The notes under the pieces were generated by a model. The model had not been told where the DNA came from. It saw nothing but the letters and a program-made list of their open reading frames with translations, and made no database searches. A program made the position numbers and the translations under genes. This document shows positions 1 through 6,419 of a stretch of 15,211 bases of DNA, one piece after another. Origin of the DNA: an uncultured Oscillibacter sp. (GTDB taxonomy: Bacteria > Bacillota > Clostridia > Oscillospirales > Oscillospiraceae); contig CAJUDW010000041.1 of the NCBI GenBank assembly GCA_910584995.1, forward strand, positions 1-15,211, in the 5' to 3' direction. The number at the start of each line of letters is the position of its first letter. The first letter of the stretch is position 1.

Positions 1-2
1 AC

Positions 3-79
3 GGACGATTAGCTCAGCTGGCTAGAGCACCTGCTTGACGTGCAGGGGGTCACAGGTTCGAGTCCTGTATCGTCCACCA
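3..79 (+). tRNA. tRNA-Val (anticodon GAC)
   Basis: A complete cloverleaf is visible. The 7-bp acceptor stem is GGACGAT (3-9) pairing with ATCGTCC (69-75). The anticodon stem is CCTGC/GCAGG around the loop TTGACGT, with anticodon GAC at 37-39, which reads GUC/GUU valine codons. The T arm contains GGTTCGAGTCC. The 3' CCA is genomically encoded (77-79). The gene's 3' end points at the integrase genes of the adjacent mobile element, the usual geometry when a tyrosine recombinase uses a tRNA 3' end as attachment site. That use is inferred, because no second copy of the tRNA 3' end was found in the window. Confidence 0.97.
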
Positions 80-81
80 CG

Positions 82-116
82 AAAACCGCCGTTTCTTGAA
101 CAAAACGGCGGTTTTT
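82..116 (+). terminator. Intrinsic terminator after tRNA-Val
   Basis: The arms AAAACCGCCGTTT (82-94) and AAAACGGCGG (102-111) form a GC-rich stem with a short loop, followed by five T residues (112-116). It lies 3 nt past the CCA end and would stop the tRNA transcript. The A-rich left side could also let it work on the opposite strand as a backstop for the integrase operon. Confidence 0.85.
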
Positions 117-194
117 CTCAACTTATCAGGCAGTTTTGCGGCGGCGGTTGTCTATCCGGATTCGCCTTGACCACAGTTCCAGCCACAGACAGAG

Positions 195-230
195 AAAAAA
201 CGCCCTCCGGGAATCACTGTCCCGGAGGGC
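195..230 (-). terminator. Terminator of the leftward mobilization/integrase operon
   Basis: A perfect 10-bp stem (GCCCTCCGGG at 202-211, CCCGGAGGGC at 221-230) with a 9-nt loop is followed on the minus strand by a T6 run (complement of 195-200). It lies 13 nt beyond the stop codon of the last integrase fragment. It is read on the minus strand only, because no T run follows on the plus strand. Confidence 0.88.
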
Positions 231-243
231 GGCCGCATTCCAT

Positions 244-798
244 TCAGCCTGTTTTTGCCTGGGCTCGCAGGAGGGCTGTCTCCTCCTTCATCTCCGTGAT
301 CAACCGCGCCAGCTTCTCCTCACACTCCTCCTCGCTGTGGGCGTAGACATTCCGGGTCATACGTTTGCCGTTGACCTTGGGAGAATACCGTCCCTCCCAG
401 AGCTGATCTCTGATCCGTGAAATACAACCGGTCCCCGGCTTGCGGTATTTACCCTTGACTGCCTGGAAACTGGTGCGGACGGGCTTCTCCCGAACCATCG
501 TATCCGGCCGGGGCTCCGCTTTGGCGATGGCGAAGTCGATCTTTGCCGCCGCCGACTGCCGCATCCCGTCGGTGACGTGGGCGTAGACGTTCAGCGTCGT
601 GGCGCTGGAGACGTGGCCGATGATGGCAGACAGGGTCTTGACGTCCATCCCGTGCTCCAGGGCGTTGGTGGCGAAGGTGTGCCGGAGGTCATGGAAGCGG
701 ACGTGTTTGCAGCCGGCCCGCTCCAGGATGGTGGACAGCTTCTTCCGGACGGCGGCGGGATCCCGGGGAGAATCCTCTTTCCTGGGTGAGGGAAACAT
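244..798 (-). CDS. C-terminal part of an amber-interrupted tyrosine recombinase (Int2)
   Basis: This 184-codon segment carries the catalytic end of a phage/ICE-type tyrosine integrase. The HxxR box (HDLRHTFAT, residues 36-44), the second catalytic His in the GH pair (62) and the nucleophile Tyr in NVYAH (72) are all present. It continues in the same reading frame as the upstream half (817-1662), separated only by one TAG codon (819-817) and six sense codons, so the two pieces are one gene of about 472 codons. Alone it lacks the core-binding domain and the first catalytic Arg. The ATG at 798 has only a weak GGTGG upstream, so independent translation is doubtful. After Tyr there is an unusual tail of about 100 residues. 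Within it, residues 122-170 (WEGR, then KR..RNVYAH, then EC.EKL) resemble the N-terminal arm-binding domain. The piece is probably non-functional unless the amber is read through. Confidence 0.85.
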   Translation of the reverse strand: MFPSPRKEDSPRDPAAVRKKLSTILERAGCKHVRFHDLRHTFATNALEHGMDVKTLSAIIGHVSSATTLNVYAHVTDGMRQSAAAKIDFAIAKAEPRPDTMVREKPVRTSFQAVKGKYRKPGTGCISRIRDQLWEGRYSPKVNGKRMTRNVYAHSEEECEEKLARLITEMKEETALLRAQAKTG

Positions 799-816
799 CC
801 ACCGGGACCCCGTACA

Positions 817-1662
817 CTAACGGTGGTTTTTCAGGATGTCCAGAATCACTTTCGGAAGGATGATGCTTCGGCTGGAGGATCGGGTCTTGGGCTGGGTGAT
901 TGTCAGTTCTCCCCGGATCCGCTGTACCTGCCGTGTGATCCGCAGTTCTCCGGTCTGGAAGTCCAGATCATCCCATTGGAGCGCCAGCAGCTCCCCGCGG
1001 CGCAGGCCGGTGGTCAGATCCAGAAGCAGAAGCTCATAGCAGCCGTCCTCTTTTGCCTGAATGAGCAATCGCTGCATCTCCTCCTGGGCCAGCACCTGCA
1101 TCTCTTTGGGATGGGTCGTGGGCGCCTTGCAGGCGGCGGCCGGATTCTTCAGAAGCAGTCCCTGGGACACCGCCTTGTCCAGCGCCGCGCGGCAGGTCAC
1201 ATGGCAGCATTTCACCATGCGGTCCGACAGCCCGGGGCCGTACCTCTCCGGCTGGAGAAGCCGTCCGCCCTGCTTGAGGCGGATATAGAATTGCTGGAGA
1301 TCTGCGGAGGTGAGCTTGGTCAGCGGGATATGTCCAATTTCCGGAATGATGTGCTGGTAGATACGGTTTTCATAGTCGGTCTGGGTCTTGGGGCTGATCG
1401 TCGGCTTGCAGTCGCTCCGGTACCAGTGATCCAGCCATGCCCCGAAGGTTATGCCGGCTTTGGGCTGCTTTGGCACAGCGCCCTTGATGCTGTTTCTCAG
1501 CGCCTTGAGTTTTTCCTGGCACTCCCGGCGGGTTTGCGCCAGGACGTTTTTCGTTTTCGGCAGGCCCTTTTCATTGCGTCCGATGACCACCCGCCCCTCC
1601 CAGCGGCCGTCTTTCCGCAGGTGGATGCTGCCGTTTCCACGCTTGGTTTTCTGCTTTCCCAT
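817..1662 (-). CDS. N-terminal part of an amber-interrupted tyrosine recombinase (Int2)
   Basis: The segment encodes 281 residues and ends at an in-frame TAG. Residues 1-60 are an AP2-like/arm-type DNA-binding domain (GRWEGRVV motif). Residues 70-185 form the SAM-like core-binding domain. Residues 190-281 begin the catalytic domain with the first Arg (TTGLRRGEL, Arg221) and a candidate Lys259. HxxR and Tyr lie beyond the stop in the downstream piece (244-798), in the same frame, so this half cannot be catalytic by itself. The ATG at 1662 was chosen over the upstream in-frame start at 1740 because AAGGAGGGG sits just before it. That Shine-Dalgarno includes the stop codon of the preceding integrase (TAAGGAGG), so the two genes are translationally coupled with an 11-nt gap. 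Many residues match the intact integrase next door, consistent with an old tandem duplication or co-acquired paralogs. Confidence 0.88.
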   Translation of the reverse strand: MGKQKTKRGNGSIHLRKDGRWEGRVVIGRNEKGLPKTKNVLAQTRRECQEKLKALRNSIKGAVPKQPKAGITFGAWLDHWYRSDCKPTISPKTQTDYENRIYQHIIPEIGHIPLTKLTSADLQQFYIRLKQGGRLLQPERYGPGLSDRMVKCCHVTCRAALDKAVSQGLLLKNPAAACKAPTTHPKEMQVLAQEEMQRLLIQAKEDGCYELLLLDLTTGLRRGELLALQWDDLDFQTGELRITRQVQRIRGELTITQPKTRSSSRSIILPKVILDILKNHR

Positions 1663-1672
1663 GAGCCCCTCC

Positions 1673-2818
1673 TTAGAGAATGTCCTGAATAAAATCGCCC
1701 ACGATCCCTGCGGCATGACGCTGCATATCGCCGGTAACATGGGCGTAGGTGTCCAGCGTGAAGCTGGCTTTTGTGTGGCCCAGAATACCGGAGAGGGTCT
1801 TGGCGTCCACCCCTCCGGCCAGGGCGTGTGTGGCGAAGGTGTGCCGGAGATCGTGGAAGCGGATATTGGGCAGTCCGGCTTCTTCCAGGAGTTTTTTCAG
1901 CCGCCGGTAGGCGCCGCCAGGATGCGTGGGATTTTCCGGTTTGAGTGGATCGGGAAAGATCCACTCTGTCAGCGCGGCGCGTTTTCTCTCCCGCAGAAGC
2001 TGGACCGTGCTTTTGGGGAGCAGGATGGCCCGCATTCCGGCATAGGTCTTGGTGTCTCCCTCGCTCAGTCCGCCGCCTTTCTTCATATGGATCGTGCGGC
2101 GGACGTTCAGTGTTCCGGTCTCGCTGTCAAAATCTCTCCATTTCAGACCGCACAGCTCTCCCCGCCGCAGGCCGGTGGTCAGCTCCACATAGAAGAAGTC
2201 GTGCCAGAGCGGGTCCCGACTGATTGCCGCCATCAGCGTGTCCAGCTGGTCGTTGTTGAGGATACCCTTCGGACTGCGCGGCAGTTTGGGCGGCGTCACG
2301 CCCTCGGCGGGATTGGCAGGCAGAAGGCCCTCCTCCACCGCGGTTTTCAGCGCGTGGTGAAGGGTCGTGTGGATGCCGTGGACAGTGGCGGGCGCGAGGC
2401 CGCTGCTCTGCCTTCTGGAGAGACGGCCGTGTTCCAGGAGATGGGCGTACAGATCATTCAAATCAGCGGGTGTAATTTTTGTCAGCTGTTTCTGCCCCAG
2501 GCGGGGCTTGACATGGTTGTTCAGGTCCCGCCGGTACCCATCCAGCGTATCACTGCGGACGGTCCCGGCCATGCGCCGGTCCAGCCATTGATCCAGCCAC
2601 TCAGAGAGGGTCATTCGGCTCTGCTCCGTCAGATCAATGCCCTGGTAGGCGTCGATGTTCTGACGGAGTTTCGCCGTCAGCTCTTTCTGGGTATCGGCAT
2701 AGATGTAGCGGAAGATGGAATCGCCGTTATTTTTGTGGCCCACCACGATCCGGCCCTCCCAGCGTCCGTCGTCCCGCTTGCGTACCATGCCGTCGCCGGA
2801 CGGTCTTCGTTTGCTCAT
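1673..2818 (-). CDS. int: Site-specific tyrosine recombinase/integrase (Int1), intact
   Basis: This is a full-length (381 aa) integrase of the phage/ICE tyrosine recombinase family. It would catalyse integration and excision of the element by strand exchange through a 3'-phosphotyrosine. Residues 1-55 are an arm-type DNA-binding domain (GRWEGRIVVG), residues 70-175 the core-binding domain, and residues 185-381 the catalytic domain. The visible catalytic set is Arg218 (TTGLRRGEL), Lys257, His322 and Arg325 (HDLRHTFAT), His348 (LGH) and Tyr358 (LDTYAHVT). The start at 2818 is preferred over the GTG at 2845 because GGAAAGGAG lies 10 nt upstream. It follows the relaxase gene after 129 nt, with no clear promoter in between. 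It overlaps its stop codon with the ribosome binding site of the second recombinase. Unlike Int2 it has no long tail after Tyr. It is probably the element's working integrase. Confidence 0.95.
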   Translation of the reverse strand: MSKRRPSGDGMVRKRDDGRWEGRIVVGHKNNGDSIFRYIYADTQKELTAKLRQNIDAYQGIDLTEQSRMTLSEWLDQWLDRRMAGTVRSDTLDGYRRDLNNHVKPRLGQKQLTKITPADLNDLYAHLLEHGRLSRRQSSGLAPATVHGIHTTLHHALKTAVEEGLLPANPAEGVTPPKLPRSPKGILNNDQLDTLMAAISRDPLWHDFFYVELTTGLRRGELCGLKWRDFDSETGTLNVRRTIHMKKGGGLSEGDTKTYAGMRAILLPKSTVQLLRERKRAALTEWIFPDPLKPENPTHPGGAYRRLKKLLEEAGLPNIRFHDLRHTFATHALAGGVDAKTLSGILGHTKASFTLDTYAHVTGDMQRHAAGIVGDFIQDIL

Positions 2819-2947
2819 ATGGAATCGTCTCCTTTCCAACTGCACAACATACCAGCACGCCGTGCCAATAGCCAGTGGTAAAGGGCAGAGTTATCAGAAA
2901 CTTATCATTTGATGGGGGCCGTCTTTCTTTGCAGACGGAGGTGCAAT

Positions 2948-4681
2948 TCAGCCCATCGTCATAGTCGGGCCAAGGGCTGGCTCGTCATGATCGTTCGCCT
3001 TGTGACCCATGGCGATTTTCTTTTCTCTGATCTGAGCCAGCCGCTTGCGGTCGATCCGGATGCCGCCGGGGACAGACGGAGCTGGGGCCTGATCCTGAAA
3101 GATCCGGCCCATGTGGTGGAGCAGCCGGGTAACCGACAGCATGAGCGAGGGCGGCTCCAGGCTGTTCCAGCGCTCCAGGAAGAATTGAGCATACTCGTTG
3201 CCCTGAGCGGCAGACTGTGCGAACCGATAACGGGCTTCCACCTTATCACCGCGCTCCAGGCAGAGCTTGCCCAGAGCGTATTGGGCGTACTGGTTTCCAG
3301 TTTCAGCGGACTGGGTGAGGTACCCCACCGCTTTGGCGGTGTCTCTTTCCACGATCTCGCCTTTGAGATATTCTTTGCCCAGCCGATAGGCGGCACAGTC
3401 ATTCCCGTTTTGAGCGGCATACTCCAACCATTGCACACCCAATCCTGGATCATGGATTTCCGGATCATCAGAGAGAAGCAGCACACCCAACTCATACTGT
3501 GCCGCAATCACACTTTGACGAGCAGCCTGCTCAAACCAACCTGCGGCTTCCACACTGTCAGGGATCAGCACCGGGCCGTCCCGGTAGAGTATGCCCACAA
3601 GATACTGTGCGTCAGGATTGCCATTCTCGGCTTTGGTCATGAGCTGTGCCGCCGCTTCATCTCTATCCGGCATCGAGGCCGTGTCATCTTGGGCCACCAT
3701 CCACAGTTCCCAGCAGTCGTATGACAGGTCAGAGAACTCGGCGGACTCATCCATATCCGCATCCTCAAAAGTGATCTTGCCCATGCGAATGTTTTCGGCC
3801 TCGTGTATGACAGCGTTCTTGATAGACCGGAATTCTTTCTGCTGGGACAGTGGTGGCCGCTGGCGTTCCTTCTCGGAATAGAAATCGTTGATCTGACATT
3901 GGAGATTCCACCAGATCTGATAGCACTCGTCGATAACCGGCAGCTGTTCCAGCTGATCAACAATCTCATCCACGGTTTCCTTTACGGCTTTGGGAAGGTA
4001 ACCATAGGTTTTCTTGCCTTTCACCGTTTCCAACTGATTGACCAGCCTCATCATCAGCGTCTCCACTTCAGGGTGATCGCCAATGCCCTGCTGCATTTTC
4101 TGCGCCAGAGCTTTCATTTCTTCTCGGGCCCTGCGCACCAAGTCATCTCTGGAAGCGGACTTCTGCTCATAGGTGTGGAGCATCTCCTGCTTGAAAATAT
4201 CGTTGGTCAGCGCGGACTTGATCTTCTTGATTCCGTCTTTGGAGAGATAAGCCTGTCCCGGCTTTGCAGACCACGCCATCATGTGGATGTGGGGGTGGCC
4301 GCCCTCGTCGTGGAAGGCGGCGTACCAGCGGAAGTCACTGGGCGGGATCTTCATGGCGGAGGCGATCTTGTTGCGGTGAGTACGGATCAGGTTTCGCCAT
4401 TGGGCGGCGTGATCGTATCCCAGCCGCTCGGCATCCTCACGCTTGAGAGAAATGATGTGTGTCCAGATGTTGCCAGTGTATTCGTTCAGCTCTTTCATGG
4501 CGGCGTCCATATCCACGCTGTCCTCGTCCCCGAAGAGGCCGTGCGAGCGCGGGCGCTCCGTCATGTACTCCATGTAGCCGGAGGGCAGCGGTTCTACACC
4601 CTCGCGGGTGCCGATGTACTTCAGATAACCGCCGGCGCCGCCGCCCTTGATGTAGGGGCTCTTGACGATCAGCCTTGCCAT
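2948..4681 (-). CDS. MobP-type (MobP3-like) relaxase with C-terminal Sel1-like repeats
   Basis: A 577-aa mobilization protein. The N-terminal 200 residues look like a MobP-class relaxase, which nicks the origin of transfer and pilots the strand into the recipient. The metal-binding His cluster is visible as H124 and the motif GHPHIH (128-133), and candidate catalytic tyrosines lie in the first 22 residues (Y10, Y19, Y22). Residues 180-340 are charged and helical. Residues about 352-505 contain at least four Sel1/TPR-like repeats, recognisable by recurring AA..G...AQY.LG..Y patterns. The assignment to the MobP3 group rests on overall resemblance, not on a search. The start codon overlaps the end of the upstream ribbon-helix-helix gene by 13 nt, indicating coupling. 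No coupling protein or type IV secretion gene is present, so transfer would depend on a helper element. Confidence 0.9.
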   Translation of the reverse strand: MARLIVKSPYIKGGGAGGYLKYIGTREGVEPLPSGYMEYMTERPRSHGLFGDEDSVDMDAAMKELNEYTGNIWTHIISLKREDAERLGYDHAAQWRNLIRTHRNKIASAMKIPPSDFRWYAAFHDEGGHPHIHMMAWSAKPGQAYLSKDGIKKIKSALTNDIFKQEMLHTYEQKSASRDDLVRRAREEMKALAQKMQQGIGDHPEVETLMMRLVNQLETVKGKKTYGYLPKAVKETVDEIVDQLEQLPVIDECYQIWWNLQCQINDFYSEKERQRPPLSQQKEFRSIKNAVIHEAENIRMGKITFEDADMDESAEFSDLSYDCWELWMVAQDDTASMPDRDEAAAQLMTKAENGNPDAQYLVGILYRDGPVLIPDSVEAAGWFEQAARQSVIAAQYELGVLLLSDDPEIHDPGLGVQWLEYAAQNGNDCAAYRLGKEYLKGEIVERDTAKAVGYLTQSAETGNQYAQYALGKLCLERGDKVEARYRFAQSAAQGNEYAQFFLERWNSLEPPSLMLSVTRLLHHMGRIFQDQAPAPSVPGGIRIDRKRLAQIREKKIAMGHKANDHDEPALGPTMTMG

Positions 4682-5100
4682 TGATCATCACCTTCCGCAC
4701 CCTGCACCCACTCTTTTTCCTTCTGCTCAAAGGTCAGCAGGCCATTGGTGGCTTTCACATTCTTCACGCTGTTTGAGCGAAGCCGCCGCAGGTAATCCGC
4801 GTCCACCTGGATGCAGTCAAGAACGGCGCTCATGCCCATGTCCGTTTCCACGGCTAGCTTGTAGAGGATCCGCGCCATGCGGTCCTCCAGCAGACTCAGC
4901 CGTCCGTCGATAGCGGACTGAATGGCCGCCGGGAGGACGCCGTTCTCCTGACCGGCCAGGTAGTCAGCGTAGAAGTTCACCGCTCTCTCCACAAACTCAT
5001 TCCGGCTTTGGCAGCCGCTCTTCTTGTACCAGCATTCGATTTTCCACCGGGTTACATCATCCAGCCGCAGCGGAAACCGATTTTCCTCTTTCTTGCTCAT
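4669..5100 (-). CDS. MobC-like ribbon-helix-helix mobilization accessory protein
   Basis: A 143-aa protein. Residues 6-50 fit a ribbon-helix-helix DNA-binding fold: a short strand (RFPLRLDD), then helices ending in NEFVERAVNFYADYL. Proteins of this type bind the origin of transfer and help the relaxase assemble on it. The rest is helical with no further motif I recognise. The ATG at 5100 was chosen because GGAGG lies 5 nt upstream. The longer in-frame extension to 5262 runs through the predicted oriT and is Arg/Pro-rich, so it looks like non-coding sequence. The gene overlaps the relaxase start by 13 nt and lies immediately downstream of the predicted oriT, the typical mobC-relaxase layout. 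Confidence 0.85.
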   Translation of the reverse strand: MSKKEENRFPLRLDDVTRWKIECWYKKSGCQSRNEFVERAVNFYADYLAGQENGVLPAAIQSAIDGRLSLLEDRMARILYKLAVETDMGMSAVLDCIQVDADYLRRLRSNSVKNVKATNGLLTFEQKEKEWVQGAEGDDQWQG

Positions 5101-5222
5101 AAACCCTCCGTTTCTGCCCAAAGACGCCGCCCCAAAGCCTTGCGGCAGGCGGGATTGGCCCTTGGGCGACCTCAATCTCTTTTTTCTTCTCTGCCTGTGA
5201 CGCCATCCCCGTCCCCCGTAAA

Positions 5223-5330
5223 CTGCCCGCACTGCGGGCAGAAGTGGTCGGCGGGGCGGCACAAGACGCCGCGCCTTTATCCTGCTTTCCTTCGTCCCTC
5301 GCCCTGCTTTCCTTCGTCCCTCGCCCTGCG
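5223..5330 (+). other. Predicted origin of transfer (oriT) with IncP-like nic site
   Basis: The gene-free gap between mobC and the HTH gene holds three ordered signals. A 9-bp inverted repeat with a 1-nt centre lies at 5223-5241. A second inverted repeat follows, GGCGGGGCG (5250-5258) with CGCCGCGCC (5267-5275), which has one mismatch and an 8-nt spacer. Nine nucleotides past its end is TATCCTGC (5278-5285). This matches the RP4/IncP nic consensus YATCCTG^Y, predicting a nick between 5284 and 5285 on the plus strand. In RP4 the nick also sits about 8 nt from an inverted repeat. With this polarity the xis/cargo end would enter the recipient first and the mob genes last. The function is inferred from motif, spacing and the adjacent mobC-relaxase genes. 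Confidence 0.65.
5281..5329 (+). repeat. 22-bp tandem direct repeat at the nic site
   Basis: A 22-bp unit beginning CCTGCTTTCCTTCG occurs twice without change (5281-5302 and 5303-5324), followed by the first 5 bp of a third copy (5325-5329). The first unit starts inside the predicted nic motif, so the nick falls 4 nt into the repeat. The second copy lacks the TAT that precedes CCTGC in the first. It may be an iteron-like binding site for MobC or the winged-helix protein, or a slippage duplication. Confidence 0.85.
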
Positions 5331-5334
5331 CCTC

Positions 5335-6081
5335 TCAAGGGCCGCACAGCGGTTTGCACCGTTGGGACGGGTCAGGTGCTGCTGAAGCGGGGATCGGGGC
5401 ACACAAGGCATCTCTGGGGTGACGGCGGTCGTATTCCTTTTGCCGTTGGAGGGTACGTCTGCGCCTCACCTCTAGCTCCAAACGTTGAAGCTGCCGTTGG
5501 TGAAACGTATCCACCGCCGGCCTCACCGGAAGAATTGTGTAGAGGTTGTTGCCTTTCCACTTCATCCCGTGCTTGTCGAAATAGCTGCTGGACTCCACAG
5601 TGATGAGCCCCGTCTCCAACAGCGTGTTGACACTTTTTATCGCAGTGTTCTTTGCCAGCCCCGTCGCGGCGGCGATGGTGTTGTAGCTGGGATGACAGGT
5701 GTGCGTCCGGCGGTCCTCGATTAGCAGCAGGTAGGCGTAGACCATAAACGCAGAGGGTGGAAGCCGCAGCAGGAATACCTCGTTGGGCAGAGTGAAAAAT
5801 TTTACGTCCTCACACTTGAGCGCAGGAGTACCATCTTCACTGACGATCCCTTTCCTTACCAGAGCAGCCAGATGCTTTCTCACTGTATCCGCCGTCATAT
5901 GAATGCCTGCCGAAATTACATCCGGAGTGAGTGTACTGGTAGAGGGGCGATAGCAGAGATAGGAAAAAATTAGGAACTCAATTGGCTTGAGTTTGTATTC
6001 CCACACCGAATTGGGCATAGCGAATCGGTAGTGCTGCGGGTCACGGCGGAGCCAGCTGATAGGCATTGCGCGCCGCCTCAT
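5335..6081 (-). CDS. Helix-turn-helix (double winged-helix) protein, replication/regulation type
   Basis: A 248-aa protein with two winged-helix-like segments. The first is around residues 32-82 (TPDVISAGIHMTADTVRKHL, then ALVRKGIV). The second is around 110-165 (PSYNTIAAATGLAKNTAIKS, then LLETGLIT), resembling the HTH_36/replication-initiator class common on Clostridia plasmids and mobilizable elements. The last 55 residues are strongly basic (EVRRRR, RRHPRD) and may contact DNA. The ATG at 6081 was chosen because it overlaps the stop of the excisionase gene as ATGA and has GGAGGG at a workable distance. The gene ends next to the predicted oriT repeats. Whether it initiates replication of the excised circle or only regulates cannot be told from sequence. 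Confidence 0.8.
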   Translation of the reverse strand: MRRRAMPISWLRRDPQHYRFAMPNSVWEYKLKPIEFLIFSYLCYRPSTSTLTPDVISAGIHMTADTVRKHLAALVRKGIVSEDGTPALKCEDVKFFTLPNEVFLLRLPPSAFMVYAYLLLIEDRRTHTCHPSYNTIAAATGLAKNTAIKSVNTLLETGLITVESSSYFDKHGMKWKGNNLYTILPVRPAVDTFHQRQLQRLELEVRRRRTLQRQKEYDRRHPRDALCAPIPASAAPDPSQRCKPLCGP

Positions 6082-6293
6082 TGCTGCGTCCCTCCAGTTG
6101 TGTTCTGCTCCACCCACTGGATGAACTTCTCCTTAGGAACCACCATGCGGCTGCCGACTCTCAGCACTGGGAAGCCGGGCGTGTGCATCAGCTCGTAACC
6201 GCTGGACGGCGAAACACCCAGCACCTGCGATACCATACTTGCATTGAGGAACAGGGGCAGGTCATCGTAACTCTTGCAATTTGATATTTTCAT
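6078..6293 (-). CDS. xis: Excisionase-like small HTH DNA-binding protein
   Basis: A 71-aa protein with the layout of the excisionase/HTH_17 (MerR-like) family. A helix-turn-helix spans roughly residues 17-37 (SMVSQVLGVSPSSGYELM). A wing follows with the characteristic FPVLRVGSRMVVPKEKFIQW pattern (42-61). Such proteins bend attachment-site DNA to direct the integrase toward excision. It has a strong AAGGAGG ribosome binding site and is the first gene of the leftward unit, coupled by ATGA to the winged-helix gene. Its position far from the integrase is common in Clostridia elements. A purely regulatory role remains possible. Confidence 0.8.
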   Translation of the reverse strand: MKISNCKSYDDLPLFLNASMVSQVLGVSPSSGYELMHTPGFPVLRVGSRMVVPKEKFIQWVEQNTTGGTQQ

Positions 6294-6320
6294 TGCAGTG
6301 CCTCCTTCAAAATTTTTCTT

Positions 6321-6379
6321 GCGTTTCGGAGGCCGCTCTGTTAGACTGTTCTCAGATCAAGCTGTGTTTTCCGAAACGC
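6321..6379. repeat. Inverted repeat in the xis leader
   Basis: GCGTTTCGGA (6321-6330) is repeated exactly in inverted orientation as TCCGAAACGC (6370-6379), with 39 nt between. In the leftward transcript the pair would form a long-loop stem ending about 27 nt before the xis start codon, with A/U-rich sequence between it and the ribosome binding site. It could be an mRNA structure or a pair of protein half-sites. No T run follows on either strand. Confidence 0.6.
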
Positions 6380-6384
6380 GGCGG

Positions 6385-6419
6385 GCCGCTGAACTGTTGC
6401 AGCAGTTCAGCGGCTTTTT
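6385..6419 (+). terminator. Strong hairpin with T run, rightward orientation
   Basis: A perfect 12-bp stem (GCCGCTGAACTG at 6385-6396, CAGTTCAGCGGC at 6403-6414) with a 6-nt loop is followed by five T residues on the plus strand. It is antisense to the xis leader. No plus-strand gene ends here. It may protect against rightward read-through, end an unrecognised antisense RNA, or simply fold in the leader mRNA, where it lacks a T run. Confidence 0.65.

Noticed and set aside
823..2881. Long plus-strand open frames across the integrase genes (for example 823-1692 and 1451-2881)
   Set aside because: They are mirror frames of GC-rich genes on the minus strand. The minus-strand frames carry complete recombinase motifs and good ribosome binding sites, whereas the plus-strand products have no recognisable domains.
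2919..2938. Hairpin CCGTCT/AGACGG just after the relaxase as a terminator
   Set aside because: Only 6 bp with no T run on the minus strand. The integrases are more likely transcribed by read-through.
5057..5206. Small minus-strand frame (MASQAEKKKEIEV and onward, 49 residues) overlapping the mobC start
   Set aside because: It has only a weak purine-rich stretch upstream, overlaps the mobC start in another frame and sits beside the oriT. Not enough support to call a gene.
5281..5329. CRISPR-like repeat
   Set aside because: The two 22-bp units are directly adjacent with no spacers, and no cas genes are present.
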